Assembly: GCF_022699665.1 (NCBI RefSeq)
Contig: NZ_JALDNB010000009.1
Location: forward strand, 62,001 to 126,000
Source: Chryseobacterium aahli
GTDB taxonomy: Bacteria > Bacteroidota > Bacteroidia > Flavobacteriales > Weeksellaceae
Reading direction: 5' to 3'
DNA: 64,000 bases
The notes below the pieces were generated by a model. That model saw only the letters and a list, made by a program, of their open reading frames with translations. It was not told the DNA's origin and did not search any database. Below are positions 25,437 to 33,932 of the stretch, piece after piece; the first letter of the stretch is position 1; each line of letters opens with the position of its first letter. The translations under genes were made by a program, and so were the position numbers.

Positions 25437-26567
25437 ATGTCAACACTTACATTTGCCGAAAAAATTGCTCAGGCTGAGAATTTTTTGCCAATAAATGGCA
25501 CAGATTACATTGAGTTTTATGTAGGAAACGCTAAACAGGCCGCTCATTATTATAAGACAGCATTTGGTTTTCAGTCAGTTGCTTACGCAGGTCCTGAAAC
25601 CGGAGTAAGAGATCGCGCATCTTATGTTCTTCAGCAGGGGAAAATCAGATTAATCCTTACAACAGGTCTAAAATCTGACTCGCCAGTTAGCGAACACGTA
25701 AAAAAACACGGCGATGGAGTGAAAATCTTGGCACTTTGGGTAGACGATGCTTATTCTGCATTTGAAGAAACTACAAAAAGAGGTGGAAAACCTTATTTAG
25801 AGCCAGTAACTTTGACAGATGAGCATGGTGAAGTAAAAATGTCCGGAATTTACACGTACGGAGAAACTGTTCATATGTTTATCGAAAGAAAAAACTATAC
25901 AGGACCTTTCATGCCTGGTTATCAAAAATGGGAAAGCGATTACAAACCTGAAGAAGCAGGATTATTATATGTTGACCATTGCGTAGGAAACGTAGATTGG
26001 GACAGAATGATCCCAACTGTTGAGTGGTACGAGAAAGTAATGGGATTTGTGAACATTCTTTCATTTGACGACAAACAAATCAACACAGAATATTCTGCAT
26101 TGATGTCTAAAGTAATGTCAAACGGAAACGGTTTTGCCAAATTCCCAATCAATGAACCTGCTGAAGGAAAGAAAAAATCTCAGGTTGAAGAATATCTTGA
26201 TTTCTATGAAGGAGAAGGCGTACAACACATCGCAGTTGCAACAAAAGATATTATTCACACGGTTACCGAACTTAAAAAGAGAGGTGTAGAATTCCTTTCT
26301 GCTCCACCGGAAGCATATTACAACATGGTTCCTGAGAGAGTTGGCCACATTGATGAGGATCTTAAAAAACTTCAGGATTTAGGTATTTTAATTGACCATG
26401 ATGAGGAAGGTTATTTATTACAAATCTTCACCAAACCTGTAGAAGACCGCCCTACCCTTTTCTTCGAAATCATTGAAAGACATGGTGCACAAAGCTTTGG
26501 TGCAGGTAACTTCAAAGCACTTTTCGAAGCTTTAGAAAGAGAGCAGGAAAAAAGAGGTAATCTTTAA
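25437..26567 (+). CDS. hppD: 4-hydroxyphenylpyruvate dioxygenase
   Basis: The 376-residue enzyme turns 4-hydroxyphenylpyruvate into homogentisate, the substrate of HmgA. The two vicinal-oxygen-chelate domains are clear, and the three iron ligands are present: His in VDHCVGNVD, His in VQHIAVATKD and Glu in FFEIIERHG near the C-terminus. GAGNFKALFEA is the typical last helix. The length matches the family. It is followed by a small secreted protein and fahA on the same strand. Confidence 0.96.
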   Translation: MSTLTFAEKIAQAENFLPINGTDYIEFYVGNAKQAAHYYKTAFGFQSVAYAGPETGVRDRASYVLQQGKIRLILTTGLKSDSPVSEHVKKHGDGVKILALWVDDAYSAFEETTKRGGKPYLEPVTLTDEHGEVKMSGIYTYGETVHMFIERKNYTGPFMPGYQKWESDYKPEEAGLLYVDHCVGNVDWDRMIPTVEWYEKVMGFVNILSFDDKQINTEYSALMSKVMSNGNGFAKFPINEPAEGKKKSQVEEYLDFYEGEGVQHIAVATKDIIHTVTELKKRGVEFLSAPPEAYYNMVPERVGHIDEDLKKLQDLGILIDHDEEGYLLQIFTKPVEDRPTLFFEIIERHGAQSFGAGNFKALFEALEREQEKRGNL

Positions 26568-26636
26568 TTTTAAAATAAAATATAGAGTTTTGTCAGGATG
26601 CAGATCTTGACAAAACTTTTTTATAAACACAAACTC

Positions 26637-27101
26637 ATGAGAAAATTATTCATCTGTACATTATTTTTCATCAGTCTTTTATCTAAGGCTCAAAATTACG
26701 CAGCATTAGATAAAATTCTAACCGTTTTGGAGGAAAGAAGAGGCATTAATCAACATCTTGAAAACGTAAGCGTAGAGAATAAAAAATTTGTTCTCATCAA
26801 AGATTTCCCAGACCATACAGAAAGAAGTTTTATCATTATCAAAGGGAAAGATGCGACGTACGTTGAAATGTTTGACGATAAAGCGACCGGACAAAGTACA
26901 TCAAATGTTTTTTCCGGAGATATCATCAGAAAAAAGAACATCATTTCTTTAAGAGCTGATAAACTTGAGAACAAAAAGATCCCGATTCCGGTTTCCAAAA
27001 CACTTCTTTTAACCAAGCAGAAAGAAATTATCTATCTAATCGACATCAATTCGAGAGACCGATGGATTGATGAAGAATCTTATACCAAAAAATCAAAATA
27101 A
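26637..27101 (+). CDS. Small exported protein of unknown function
   Basis: About 154 residues beginning with a signal peptide (RKLFICTLFFISLLSKAQ). An upstream in-frame ATG at 26598 would add 13 residues before that signal, so 26637 is preferred. The body is mixed beta with VFSGDIIRKKN and ends in a basic tail (YTKKSK). No family was recognised. It lies between hppD and fahA on the same strand and may be co-transcribed with them. Confidence 0.7.
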   Translation: MRKLFICTLFFISLLSKAQNYAALDKILTVLEERRGINQHLENVSVENKKFVLIKDFPDHTERSFIIIKGKDATYVEMFDDKATGQSTSNVFSGDIIRKKNIISLRADKLENKKIPIPVSKTLLLTKQKEIIYLIDINSRDRWIDEESYTKKSK

Positions 27102-27149
27102 TAACTTTCAAAAAAGATTACTTTAAAATCTAAATCAAACTATCACATT

Positions 27150-28397
27150 ATGAAATCATTTGTAGAGTATAATTCAAATTCAGACTTTTCAATACATAAT
27201 ATTCCTTTCGGAGTTGCAGTGTTTAACAAAGAATTTATCGCCTGTTGTACAAGAATCGGCGACCAAGTTGTTGATCTTGCCCTTTTATACGACCTTTCTT
27301 ATTTTGAAGAAATCGCAGGTTTAGACGACAATGTTTTCGAAGCATATACTTTAAATGAATTCATCGAATTAGGAAAACCTGTAACCAACGCTGTTCGTTT
27401 AAGAATTCAGGAATTATTACAAGAAGGTTCGATTTTATCTAAAGATGAAAAAACCATTGAAGATGCATTCTACGATTTGGATCAGGTAAAAATGATCATG
27501 CCGATTCATATTCCAAACTACACAGATTTTTACAGCAGCATCGAACACGCAACAAATGTTGGAAAAATGTTCCGTGACCCAGCAAACGCATTGCTACCAA
27601 ACTGGAAGCATTTACCGGTAGGTTATCACGGAAGAGCTTCATCGATCGTCGTTTCAGGAACTGAGATTAACCGTCCAAAAGGCCAGATGAAACCTGCCGA
27701 CGCAGACAAACCTGTTTTCGGACCTTGCAAACAGTTAGATTTTGAATTGGAAATGGCTTTCATCATCAACCAAAATACTGAAATGGGAGAAAGCGTATCT
27801 ACAAAAGATGCTGAAAATGCCATCTTCGGAATGGTGATTTTCAACGACTGGTCAGCTAGAGATATCCAATCTTGGGAATATGTTCCGCTAGGACCGTTTT
27901 TGGCTAAAAATTTCGGTTCATCAATTTCTCCATGGGTCGTAACTTTGGAAGCTTTGGAACCATTCAGAACTACTTCTCCAACGCAAGATCCTGAAGTTTT
28001 GGATTATTTAAAATTTGAAGGAGATAAAAATTATGATATCAATCTTGAAGTGTATATCCAACCTGAAAACGGTGAAGAAAACCTGATTTCAGAAAGCAAC
28101 TACAAATACATGTACTGGAATATGACGCAGCAATTGGCTCATCATACGGTAAACGGCTGTAATTTGGAAGTTGGAGATATCTACGCAAGTGGAACCATCT
28201 CAGGAAACGACCCAAAATCATACGGCTCTATGCTTGAATTGACTTGGAGAGGACAAAACCCAATCACATTAAGCAACGGACAAGAAAGAAAATTCATTGA
28301 AGATAACGATACTGTGACCATGAAAGCTTGGGCAGAAAAAGATGGTATGAGAGTAGGTTTCGGAGAAGTTTCTGGTAAAATTATTCCGACTAAATAG
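27150..28397 (+). CDS. fahA: Fumarylacetoacetase
   Basis: This 415-residue enzyme splits fumarylacetoacetate into fumarate and acetoacetate, the last step of tyrosine breakdown. It contains DFYSSIEHATNVGKMFR, the FAH core LPVGYHGRASSIV, ELEMAFIINQ and FNDWSARDIQSWEY with the Asp and Glu metal ligands, and the C-terminal LTWRGQNPI. The length is typical. No maleylacetoacetate isomerase (maiA) gene is seen in the window. The GxxExxY inverted-repeat element begins 9 bases after its stop. Confidence 0.96.
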   Translation: MKSFVEYNSNSDFSIHNIPFGVAVFNKEFIACCTRIGDQVVDLALLYDLSYFEEIAGLDDNVFEAYTLNEFIELGKPVTNAVRLRIQELLQEGSILSKDEKTIEDAFYDLDQVKMIMPIHIPNYTDFYSSIEHATNVGKMFRDPANALLPNWKHLPVGYHGRASSIVVSGTEINRPKGQMKPADADKPVFGPCKQLDFELEMAFIINQNTEMGESVSTKDAENAIFGMVIFNDWSARDIQSWEYVPLGPFLAKNFGSSISPWVVTLEALEPFRTTSPTQDPEVLDYLKFEGDKNYDINLEVYIQPENGEENLISESNYKYMYWNMTQQLAHHTVNGCNLEVGDIYASGTISGNDPKSYGSMLELTWRGQNPITLSNGQERKFIEDNDTVTMKAWAEKDGMRVGFGEVSGKIIPTK

Positions 28398-28405
28398 ATT
28401 TAATT

Positions 28406-28484
28406 TTAAACACTTAAGTATTTTTAAGTTAAAAGGCAATGAATATTTTAAGTTCACTTTAGTTTTTGAAAATCTCTGATTTTC
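28406..28484 (+). repeat. Left inverted-repeat arm
   Basis: The arm runs from TTAAACACTTAAGT to GAAAATCTCTGATTTTC. The reverse complement of the right arm aligns over its whole length with few gaps. Confidence 0.7.
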
Positions 28485-28494
28485 TTTTTTAAAC

Positions 28495-28907
28495 ATGATT
28501 ACACAAAAACTCATCAATGACATTCTTATAAAGTTGTTGGAGCTTGTATTGAAGTTCATAAATTGGCAGGTCCCGGTTTGTATGAAGAAGTATATCATCA
28601 ATGTTTAGAAAAAGAATTTAATTTAGTAGGTTTAAAATACAAAAGTGAACTTGAAATACCATTTTCATACAAGGGTGAGAAAGTAAATTGTAAATTGAAA
28701 TGTGATTTTTTAATTGAAGATTTAATTGTTTTAGAATTAAAATCGGTTTCAGAGATTCATCCAATTCATAAAGCACAGACAATGAATTACATGAATTTAC
28801 TTAAAGTACCAAGATCAATTTTAGTAAACTTCAATGTAATAAATCTTTATCATGAAGGTTATGAATCTTTTGCTTCAAAACTATTTAAAGAACTTCCGAA
28901 AGGATGA
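28495..28907 (+). pseudogene. GxxExxY-family protein gene, frameshifted near the start
   Basis: From the ATG at 28495 the frame reads MITQKLINDI; the family's next residues (SYKVVGACIEVHK) are then found in the frame shifted by one base, from about 28521. One T seems to be missing near 28522-28525. The rest of the gene is intact: GPGLYEEVY (the GxxExxY motif), LKCDFLIEDLIVLELKS and a normal end. The family is PD-(D/E)XK-nuclease-like, consistent with D-(x)n-ELK. It may be a true mutation, a sequencing error, or translation may start from the TTG at 28563. Confidence 0.75.
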
Positions 28908-28980
28908 AAATCGCAGATTTTCAAAACTTAAGTGCACTTAATATACGCAATTATAATACTTAAAATAACTTAAGTGTTAA
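28906..28980 (-). repeat. Right inverted-repeat arm
   Basis: This arm begins inside the stop codon of the GxxExxY gene and ends 11 bases before the next ATG. Shared blocks with the left arm include CACTTAAGT and TTTGAAAATCTG/CTC-GATTTTC. Confidence 0.7.
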
Positions 28981-28991
28981 GATATAAAAAA

Positions 28992-29813
28992 ATGAAAACA
29001 CTCATCCCATCAGAAATATCGTCAGTTCAACTACAGACAATAATGCAGACCGCCGTCTCACCACGACCGATTGCATTAGCTTCTACAGTTGACAAAGACG
29101 GTAATAGCAATCTATCGCCTTTTAGTTTTTTTAATATGTTCAGTACCGTTCCTCCGATTTTGATTTTTTCACCATCGAGAAGAGTTCGGGATAATACCAC
29201 GAAACATACTTTAGAAAATGTTCTAGAAGTACCAGAAGTGGTTATCGGAACAGTAAATTTCCCAATCGTACAGCAAATTTCTTTAGCATCGACAGAATAT
29301 GGAGATGGCGTCAATGAGTTCATCAAATCTGGTTTGACGATGAAAGATGCTGATTTAGTTCAGCCTAAATTAATTGAAGAATGTCCCGTAAACTTTGAAT
29401 GTAAAGTTTTAGAAATAAAATCTTTAGGAGATCAAGGCGGCGCAGGAAATTTGGTTATTTGTGAGGTTAAAAAAATTCACATAAGAGAAGAATACCTGAA
29501 CGAAGAAGGAAATTTAGATCAGGCAAAATTAGACATGGTTGCTCGTCTGGGCGGAAATTGGTATTCAAGAAATAATGAAAACAATCTTTTTGAAGTTCCA
29601 AAACCTTTGGTAACAAAAGGAATTGGTTTTGATCTTCTCCCGGATGCTATAAAATACAGCAAAGTCTTTACAGGAAACGATTTGGGAATGCTCGCCAATG
29701 TAGAAGTTTTGCCTTCAGAAAATTGTCATGAGGATGAAAATATTCATCTGGAAGCACAGAAACTTTTGCTCGAAAGTAAGATTGATGAGGCTTGGAAAAT
29801 TTTAGTTAAATAA
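28992..29813 (+). CDS. Flavin reductase-like FMN-binding protein
   Basis: About 273 residues with the flavin-reductase/NTAB split-barrel pattern: SPRPIALASTVDKDGNSNLSPFSFFN, FSPSRRVRDNTTKHT and FIKSGLT, typical of FMN-binding reductases or oxygenase partners. The ATG at 28992 is chosen because the GTG at 28974 lies inside the inverted repeat. It stands just after the tyrosine genes in the same direction and may have been part of that operon before the GxxExxY unit entered; this is inference. Confidence 0.85.
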   Translation: MKTLIPSEISSVQLQTIMQTAVSPRPIALASTVDKDGNSNLSPFSFFNMFSTVPPILIFSPSRRVRDNTTKHTLENVLEVPEVVIGTVNFPIVQQISLASTEYGDGVNEFIKSGLTMKDADLVQPKLIEECPVNFECKVLEIKSLGDQGGAGNLVICEVKKIHIREEYLNEEGNLDQAKLDMVARLGGNWYSRNNENNLFEVPKPLVTKGIGFDLLPDAIKYSKVFTGNDLGMLANVEVLPSENCHEDENIHLEAQKLLLESKIDEAWKILVK

Positions 29814-29831
29814 ATTGACATACGTACATTG

Positions 29832-30440
29832 ATGAAAAATATTATTTTATTACTTTTTGCTGTAATCATCTTACAATCTTGTTATTACCCTGTAAGAAAA
29901 GATTATGGTATTTACAGTAAATCTTTGGTGTTTTCAAAAGATAAAAAGTGGCTGATTAACAACATCAATACCGATGTCAATTCGCAACACCGAGAATTGA
30001 TGAATAAAGAAGTTGTGCAATTGTTTAATGAAATGAGTGGCGGAAAAGCTACCGATCTGAAAACTGCAAAATCTGAAAATCTGATTCAAAATCATATTCC
30101 ATCTGATCCACAAACAGAAGATCTTGAAGTACTAAAAAACAGTTCTGATTACAATTATCTGGTAAATGTTTATACGTTTAAAGTTCGAAATGCATTAGAC
30201 AATACTATCGGAATGCAGAGCCAGTACAAAACCAACGAAACTTTTGCGATGATGGATATTTACGATATTAAATCGTTGAAAAAAATATATTCTTTCAAAG
30301 CATATTCAGAAGTTGGCGTAGATAAAGATCAGAAGGTGACTATTTTCACTCCTAGTACCGAAATGATGACAATGAAAAATTTCAGAAGTTTAATAAAATC
30401 GGTAAGGAAAAATGCCATAAAAACTGACACTTCTCTTTAA
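29832..30440 (+). CDS. Lipoprotein of unknown function
   Basis: About 202 residues with a lipoprotein signal (AVIILQSCYYP, Cys17). The body is alpha/beta (LINNINTDVNSQHRE, NYLVNVYTFKVRNA), somewhat like the penicillin-binding-protein-activator-type lipoproteins, though this is a weak resemblance. A TTG at 29829 would add one residue only. A strong terminator follows. Confidence 0.7.
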   Translation: MKNIILLLFAVIILQSCYYPVRKDYGIYSKSLVFSKDKKWLINNINTDVNSQHRELMNKEVVQLFNEMSGGKATDLKTAKSENLIQNHIPSDPQTEDLEVLKNSSDYNYLVNVYTFKVRNALDNTIGMQSQYKTNETFAMMDIYDIKSLKKIYSFKAYSEVGVDKDQKVTIFTPSTEMMTMKNFRSLIKSVRKNAIKTDTSL

Positions 30441-30448
30441 ATATACAT

Positions 30449-30477
30449 AAAGACAGCTTACGTAAAGCTGTCTTTTT
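30449..30477. terminator. Bidirectional terminator
   Basis: AAAGACAGCTT (30449-30459) pairs with AAGCTGTCTTT (30465-30475), followed by T. It sits between two convergent genes. Confidence 0.85.
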
Positions 30478-30480
30478 TAT

Positions 30481-31329
30481 TTATTCATTCACAATTTTAT
30501 CATTGATAAATTCAATACATTTTTCGACAACTTTATTTAAATCTTCAGGCAAATTCTCTTCTTCCCAAGGTTCTTTTGAACCGAAAACATGATTGCCATT
30601 TTCAACTAAAAACAATTCAGTATTAGGGTTTAAAATGTGAAGATGTTCAGCATTTTTCATATTTACACCTTCGTCTGAAGTACCATGAATAATCAAAACA
30701 TGAGCTTTTGCCATTTCCATGGAACGTTCTACATCGAAGCGATGCGGATCATTAGCAAAATCTTCATAAAATTGATAAAAATGTGGCATCTGCTGTTTTG
30801 TTCTTCCATTTTCAACATAATAAACTCCTTCATTTTTCCAGTGTTCAAAAGCTTCATCTTTTGGAAAACGTTCGAGATTATCGACACTTGCCAATGTAAT
30901 CAATCCGTTGATTCTAATATCTTCGCAAGTTTTAATAATTGAAATTCCACCACCACGACTATGTCCGATCAAAATTATTTTTTGGTCATCAACTTTTGGA
31001 TCTTTTGAAAAATAATTAATTACAAAATCCAAATCTGAAAGTTCTTTTGAATAATTATTATTTCCAAATGCTTCTAAATCGTCGAAGCTATGAGGATTTT
31101 CAATGGTGGTTCCGTTGTGCGAAAAATTAAATTTAACAAAGAAAAAACCAGCTTTAGCAAATTTCTCAGCCATCAAATCCCATGCGCCCCAATCTTTATA
31201 GCCTTTGTAGCCGTGAACGAAAATAACTAAGGGAAGTTTATTTTCTGTTTCGGGATAATATGCGTCGGCAAAAAAATCTTTGGTTTCTGGATTTGAGATG
31301 TGTATATTGAGGTTTTTTGTGATCTTCAT
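30481..31329 (-). CDS. Alpha/beta hydrolase
   Basis: About 282 residues, cytosolic. It shows the oxyanion block VIFVHGYKGYKDWGAWD, the nucleophile elbow GHSRGGGIS (Ser), the acid in HGTSDEGVN and the His in ENGNHVFG, so the catalytic triad is complete. Related proteins are carboxylesterases or dienelactone hydrolase-like enzymes; the substrate is unknown. I prefer the ATG at 31329; a start ten residues upstream (31359) is possible. Confidence 0.88.
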   Translation of the reverse strand: MKITKNLNIHISNPETKDFFADAYYPETENKLPLVIFVHGYKGYKDWGAWDLMAEKFAKAGFFFVKFNFSHNGTTIENPHSFDDLEAFGNNNYSKELSDLDFVINYFSKDPKVDDQKIILIGHSRGGGISIIKTCEDIRINGLITLASVDNLERFPKDEAFEHWKNEGVYYVENGRTKQQMPHFYQFYEDFANDPHRFDVERSMEMAKAHVLIIHGTSDEGVNMKNAEHLHILNPNTELFLVENGNHVFGSKEPWEEENLPEDLNKVVEKCIEFINDKIVNE

Positions 31330-31516
31330 ATTGTTTTGTATCTGATATTTTTTTGTCAATCCATAATATAAATATTATGTTTCAAATTACCATTATTTAG
31401 ATTTCTACGGAAGGACAAACTGTATTTGTATTTTAAAAAAATCTGACTTTATAATTACTTTAAATTGATTTTTACTTAAAAATAGTACAATTAGAATTAA
31501 ACACAAAGTAAAAATC

Positions 31517-31525
31517 TTATTTTTG
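31517..31525 (+). promoter_or_regulatory. -7 box just before the HipA-like gene
   Basis: TATTTTTG is followed by CGTT and the ATG, so transcription may start at the start codon. Confidence 0.5.
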
Positions 31526-31529
31526 CGTT

Positions 31530-32303
31530 ATGTTGGATTTAAGAACGGTTACCGTACAGCGCTATATTCTTCCGCTCCGGGAGGGTGGTTCGCTTCCTGC
31601 TTTGGCGGAGGCTGATGATGATTTTAAATATGTTTTAAAATTCCGTGGTGCAGGTCATGGCGTGAAAATGTTGATTTCAGAACTTTTGGGCGGAAAAATC
31701 ACAGAAGCTTTAGGTTTAAAAATTCCGGAACTCGTTTTTGCGAATCTCCATGTCGATTTCGGAAGAACGGAAGCCGATGAAGAAATTCAGGATTTACTAA
31801 AGAACTCTGAAGGCTTAAATTTAGGTTTACATTATCTTTCAGAATCGATTGCGTTTGATTCAAGTATTAAAGTTGATCCGCTTTTAGCTTCAAAAATTGT
31901 CTGGCTGGATGCGTTTATTACCAATATCGACCGTACTTTCAAGAATACCAATCTTTTGATGTGGCATAAGGAACTTTGGGTAATTGATAATGGTGCATCG
32001 TTTTACTTCCATCATTCGTGGCAGAATTTTGACACCGCTGCGAAAACTCCTTTTAAATATGTAAAAGATCATGTTTTGCTTCCTCAAGCAACAAAATTGG
32101 ATGAAGCTGAAAAGTTTGCGCATGAAGTTTTAAATGAAAATCTTTTCAGAGAGATTGTTAATTTAATTCCGCAAGATTGGCTGCATTGGGACGACGCTGA
32201 AGAAAGTCCGGATGAAATACGTGAAGTCTATTTCAACTTCCTGAAAACACGCTTAGAAAATTCTCAAATCTTTGTAAACGAAGCCAAAAATGCAAGAGGA
32301 TAA
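31530..32303 (+). CDS. HipA-like kinase-fold protein
   Basis: This 257-residue protein has the HipA-like kinase signature: FKYVLKFRGAGHGVKMLISELLGG at the N-terminal lobe, the catalytic-loop-like FITNIDRTFKNTNLL and the metal-binding Asp in LWVIDNGASF. Known HipA toxins (about 440 residues) phosphorylate glutamyl-tRNA synthetase; this short form lacks the N-terminal HipA_N part, and no HipB-like antitoxin is nearby. It overlaps a DUF3037 gene by 14 bases, a pairing that is seen in other bacteria. A kinase activity is inferred. Confidence 0.82.
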   Translation: MLDLRTVTVQRYILPLREGGSLPALAEADDDFKYVLKFRGAGHGVKMLISELLGGKITEALGLKIPELVFANLHVDFGRTEADEEIQDLLKNSEGLNLGLHYLSESIAFDSSIKVDPLLASKIVWLDAFITNIDRTFKNTNLLMWHKELWVIDNGASFYFHHSWQNFDTAAKTPFKYVKDHVLLPQATKLDEAEKFAHEVLNENLFREIVNLIPQDWLHWDDAEESPDEIREVYFNFLKTRLENSQIFVNEAKNARG

Positions 32304-32673
32304 AATATACGAATACGCCGTTATACGCCTGGTGCCAAAGGTTGAAAGAGAAGAATTTTTCAATATTGGATTGGTGATGTTTTCGAAAAGAGAGAAATTT
32401 ATTAAAGTTGAGTTTTACCTCTGTCCGGATAAATTTAAGCTGATCAAAAGCAAGCTTGATTACGACGACATCATCAAAAATCTCGAAAGTTTTAAAAATA
32501 TTGCGGAAGGAAAAAAGGATGGCGATCCAATTGCAAGTCTTGATATTCCCGACAGATTCCGTTGGTTGACCGCTGTGAGAAGTGCTGTGGTACAAACTTC
32601 CAGACCCCATCCCGGAAAATCTAAAGATCTGGAAATTACTTTTGGTAAACTTTTTGAGGAGCTAGTAAAATAA
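32290..32673 (+). CDS. DUF3037 protein
   Basis: The 127-residue protein begins YEYAVIRLVPKVEREEFFNIGLVMF and later contains RFRWLTAVRSAVVQTSRPHPG, the hallmark of the DUF3037 family. Its function is unknown. The 14-base overlap with the HipA-like gene implies co-translation and a shared role, perhaps as partner or substrate of the kinase-fold protein. Confidence 0.88.
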   Translation: MQEDKIYEYAVIRLVPKVEREEFFNIGLVMFSKREKFIKVEFYLCPDKFKLIKSKLDYDDIIKNLESFKNIAEGKKDGDPIASLDIPDRFRWLTAVRSAVVQTSRPHPGKSKDLEITFGKLFEELVK

Positions 32674-32693
32674 CATACCTCAACAATTTATTT

Positions 32694-33692
32694 ATGAATT
32701 CAGCGATTAACAATACCAATATCAGCAGGTTTTTTCTAAACCTGTTTTTTATTTTCTTTTTCTCAGCAACACTATTTGCGCAAACATCAAAAAGCACTTT
32801 ACTTCAGGATAAAACTGCCGTTTCTGAAAATATTACTTACAAAAAAGATGGTGAAGGCAAGAATCTACAATTGGATATGTACAGACCGAAAAATTCAGCC
32901 AAGGAAAAATTGCCGGTTGTTATTTTTCTGCACGGCGGCGCATGGGCTCTGGGAGATAAAGTCATAGCTCCGGATAATTATATTGAACAAACGATTTTAA
33001 AGCTAACAGAGAAAAACTATGCAGTTTTAAGTGTCAATTACCGTTTGGTAAGTGATGAGGTTCACTTTCCCGGTCCAATTGAAGATTCTAAAGATGCAGT
33101 AAGATGGGTGAGAAAAAATGCAGATCAATACGGTTTTGATGCAGAAAACATTGGCTATTGGGGCGTTTCTGCGGGAGCTCATCTTTCGCTGCTTTCCGCT
33201 TATACTCCTGACAACGAATTTGTAGGAGATCAGGAACTTTCGAAATATTCAGGAAAAGTAAATTATGTAGTTGATAATTTCGGACCGACTGATATGAACC
33301 GCCTTCTTCACACCAGAGCTCCAAAACCTTTGTTATTTATCGTTGGTTTAATTTCAAAAAAAATCATCGATATAAGAACGAAAATCGCAAAAGGAATGAC
33401 TGGATATGACGTTAATACTGAAAGAAAAAAAGTCATTGAAGCCTGCAAAACCATTTCACCACTTTACTACACGCAAAATACAGTTCCTACATTGATATTA
33501 CACGGTAACAAAGATAAAATTGCCCCAATCAGACATTCAAAAAGGCTAAATAAGATGCTGGATAAAACTAAAACTAGGCACGAACTTATTATTGTTCACA
33601 AAGGAAATCATGGTTTTAAAGACACTGACAAAGCCTATCAGGACGAGCTTAATAATGCGATGGTTAATTTTATTGTGTCTCAAACCAAGTAG
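32694..33692 (+). CDS. Exported alpha/beta hydrolase (esterase-like)
   Basis: The 332-residue protein has a signal peptide (about 1-30, ending TLFAQ). The hydrolase shows the HGG oxyanion motif (VIFLHGGAWALGD), the nucleophile block GVSAGAHLS, Asp in HGNKDKIAP and His in KGNHGFKD, like the hormone-sensitive-lipase/BD-FAE esterases. It likely acts in the periplasm on acyl or feruloyl esters; substrate unknown. It follows the DUF3037 gene by 20 bases. Confidence 0.88.
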   Translation: MNSAINNTNISRFFLNLFFIFFFSATLFAQTSKSTLLQDKTAVSENITYKKDGEGKNLQLDMYRPKNSAKEKLPVVIFLHGGAWALGDKVIAPDNYIEQTILKLTEKNYAVLSVNYRLVSDEVHFPGPIEDSKDAVRWVRKNADQYGFDAENIGYWGVSAGAHLSLLSAYTPDNEFVGDQELSKYSGKVNYVVDNFGPTDMNRLLHTRAPKPLLFIVGLISKKIIDIRTKIAKGMTGYDVNTERKKVIEACKTISPLYYTQNTVPTLILHGNKDKIAPIRHSKRLNKMLDKTKTRHELIIVHKGNHGFKDTDKAYQDELNNAMVNFIVSQTK

Positions 33693-33932
33693 AATTTCAA
33701 ATATAATTAAAATTACAAATAACGTCTTTTTTCTCAAAAAGAAGCAATAATTAAATACTTGTAAATCATTCATTTAAATTAAACAACATTAAACACAATA
33801 TAGAAATTTGCTAAATTGATATACATATTCATTCATTTTATATTGAAAATAAGTACCTTGGCCAAATGCTTACATTATTAACAATAATTAAGCAAAAACC
33901 CTAATTATTTACTCATATAAAACCGAAATGAC

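Larger units (their letters stand above)
28406..28980 (+). mobile_element. GxxExxY gene framed by long inverted repeats
   Basis: A 575-base unit fits exactly between fahA and the next gene. Its two ends, 28406-28484 and 28906-28980, are imperfect inverted repeats of about 75-79 bases with long identical blocks. The only gene inside is a frameshifted GxxExxY gene. No transposase is encoded, so if mobile it would depend on an enzyme acting in trans. The arms could also be a transcribed hairpin; the mobile-element reading is inference. Confidence 0.5.

Noticed and set aside
31530..32303. Classical HipBA toxin-antitoxin system
   Set aside because: There is no HipB-like antitoxin gene, and the protein lacks the HipA N-terminal domain; only the HipA-like kinase fold is supported.
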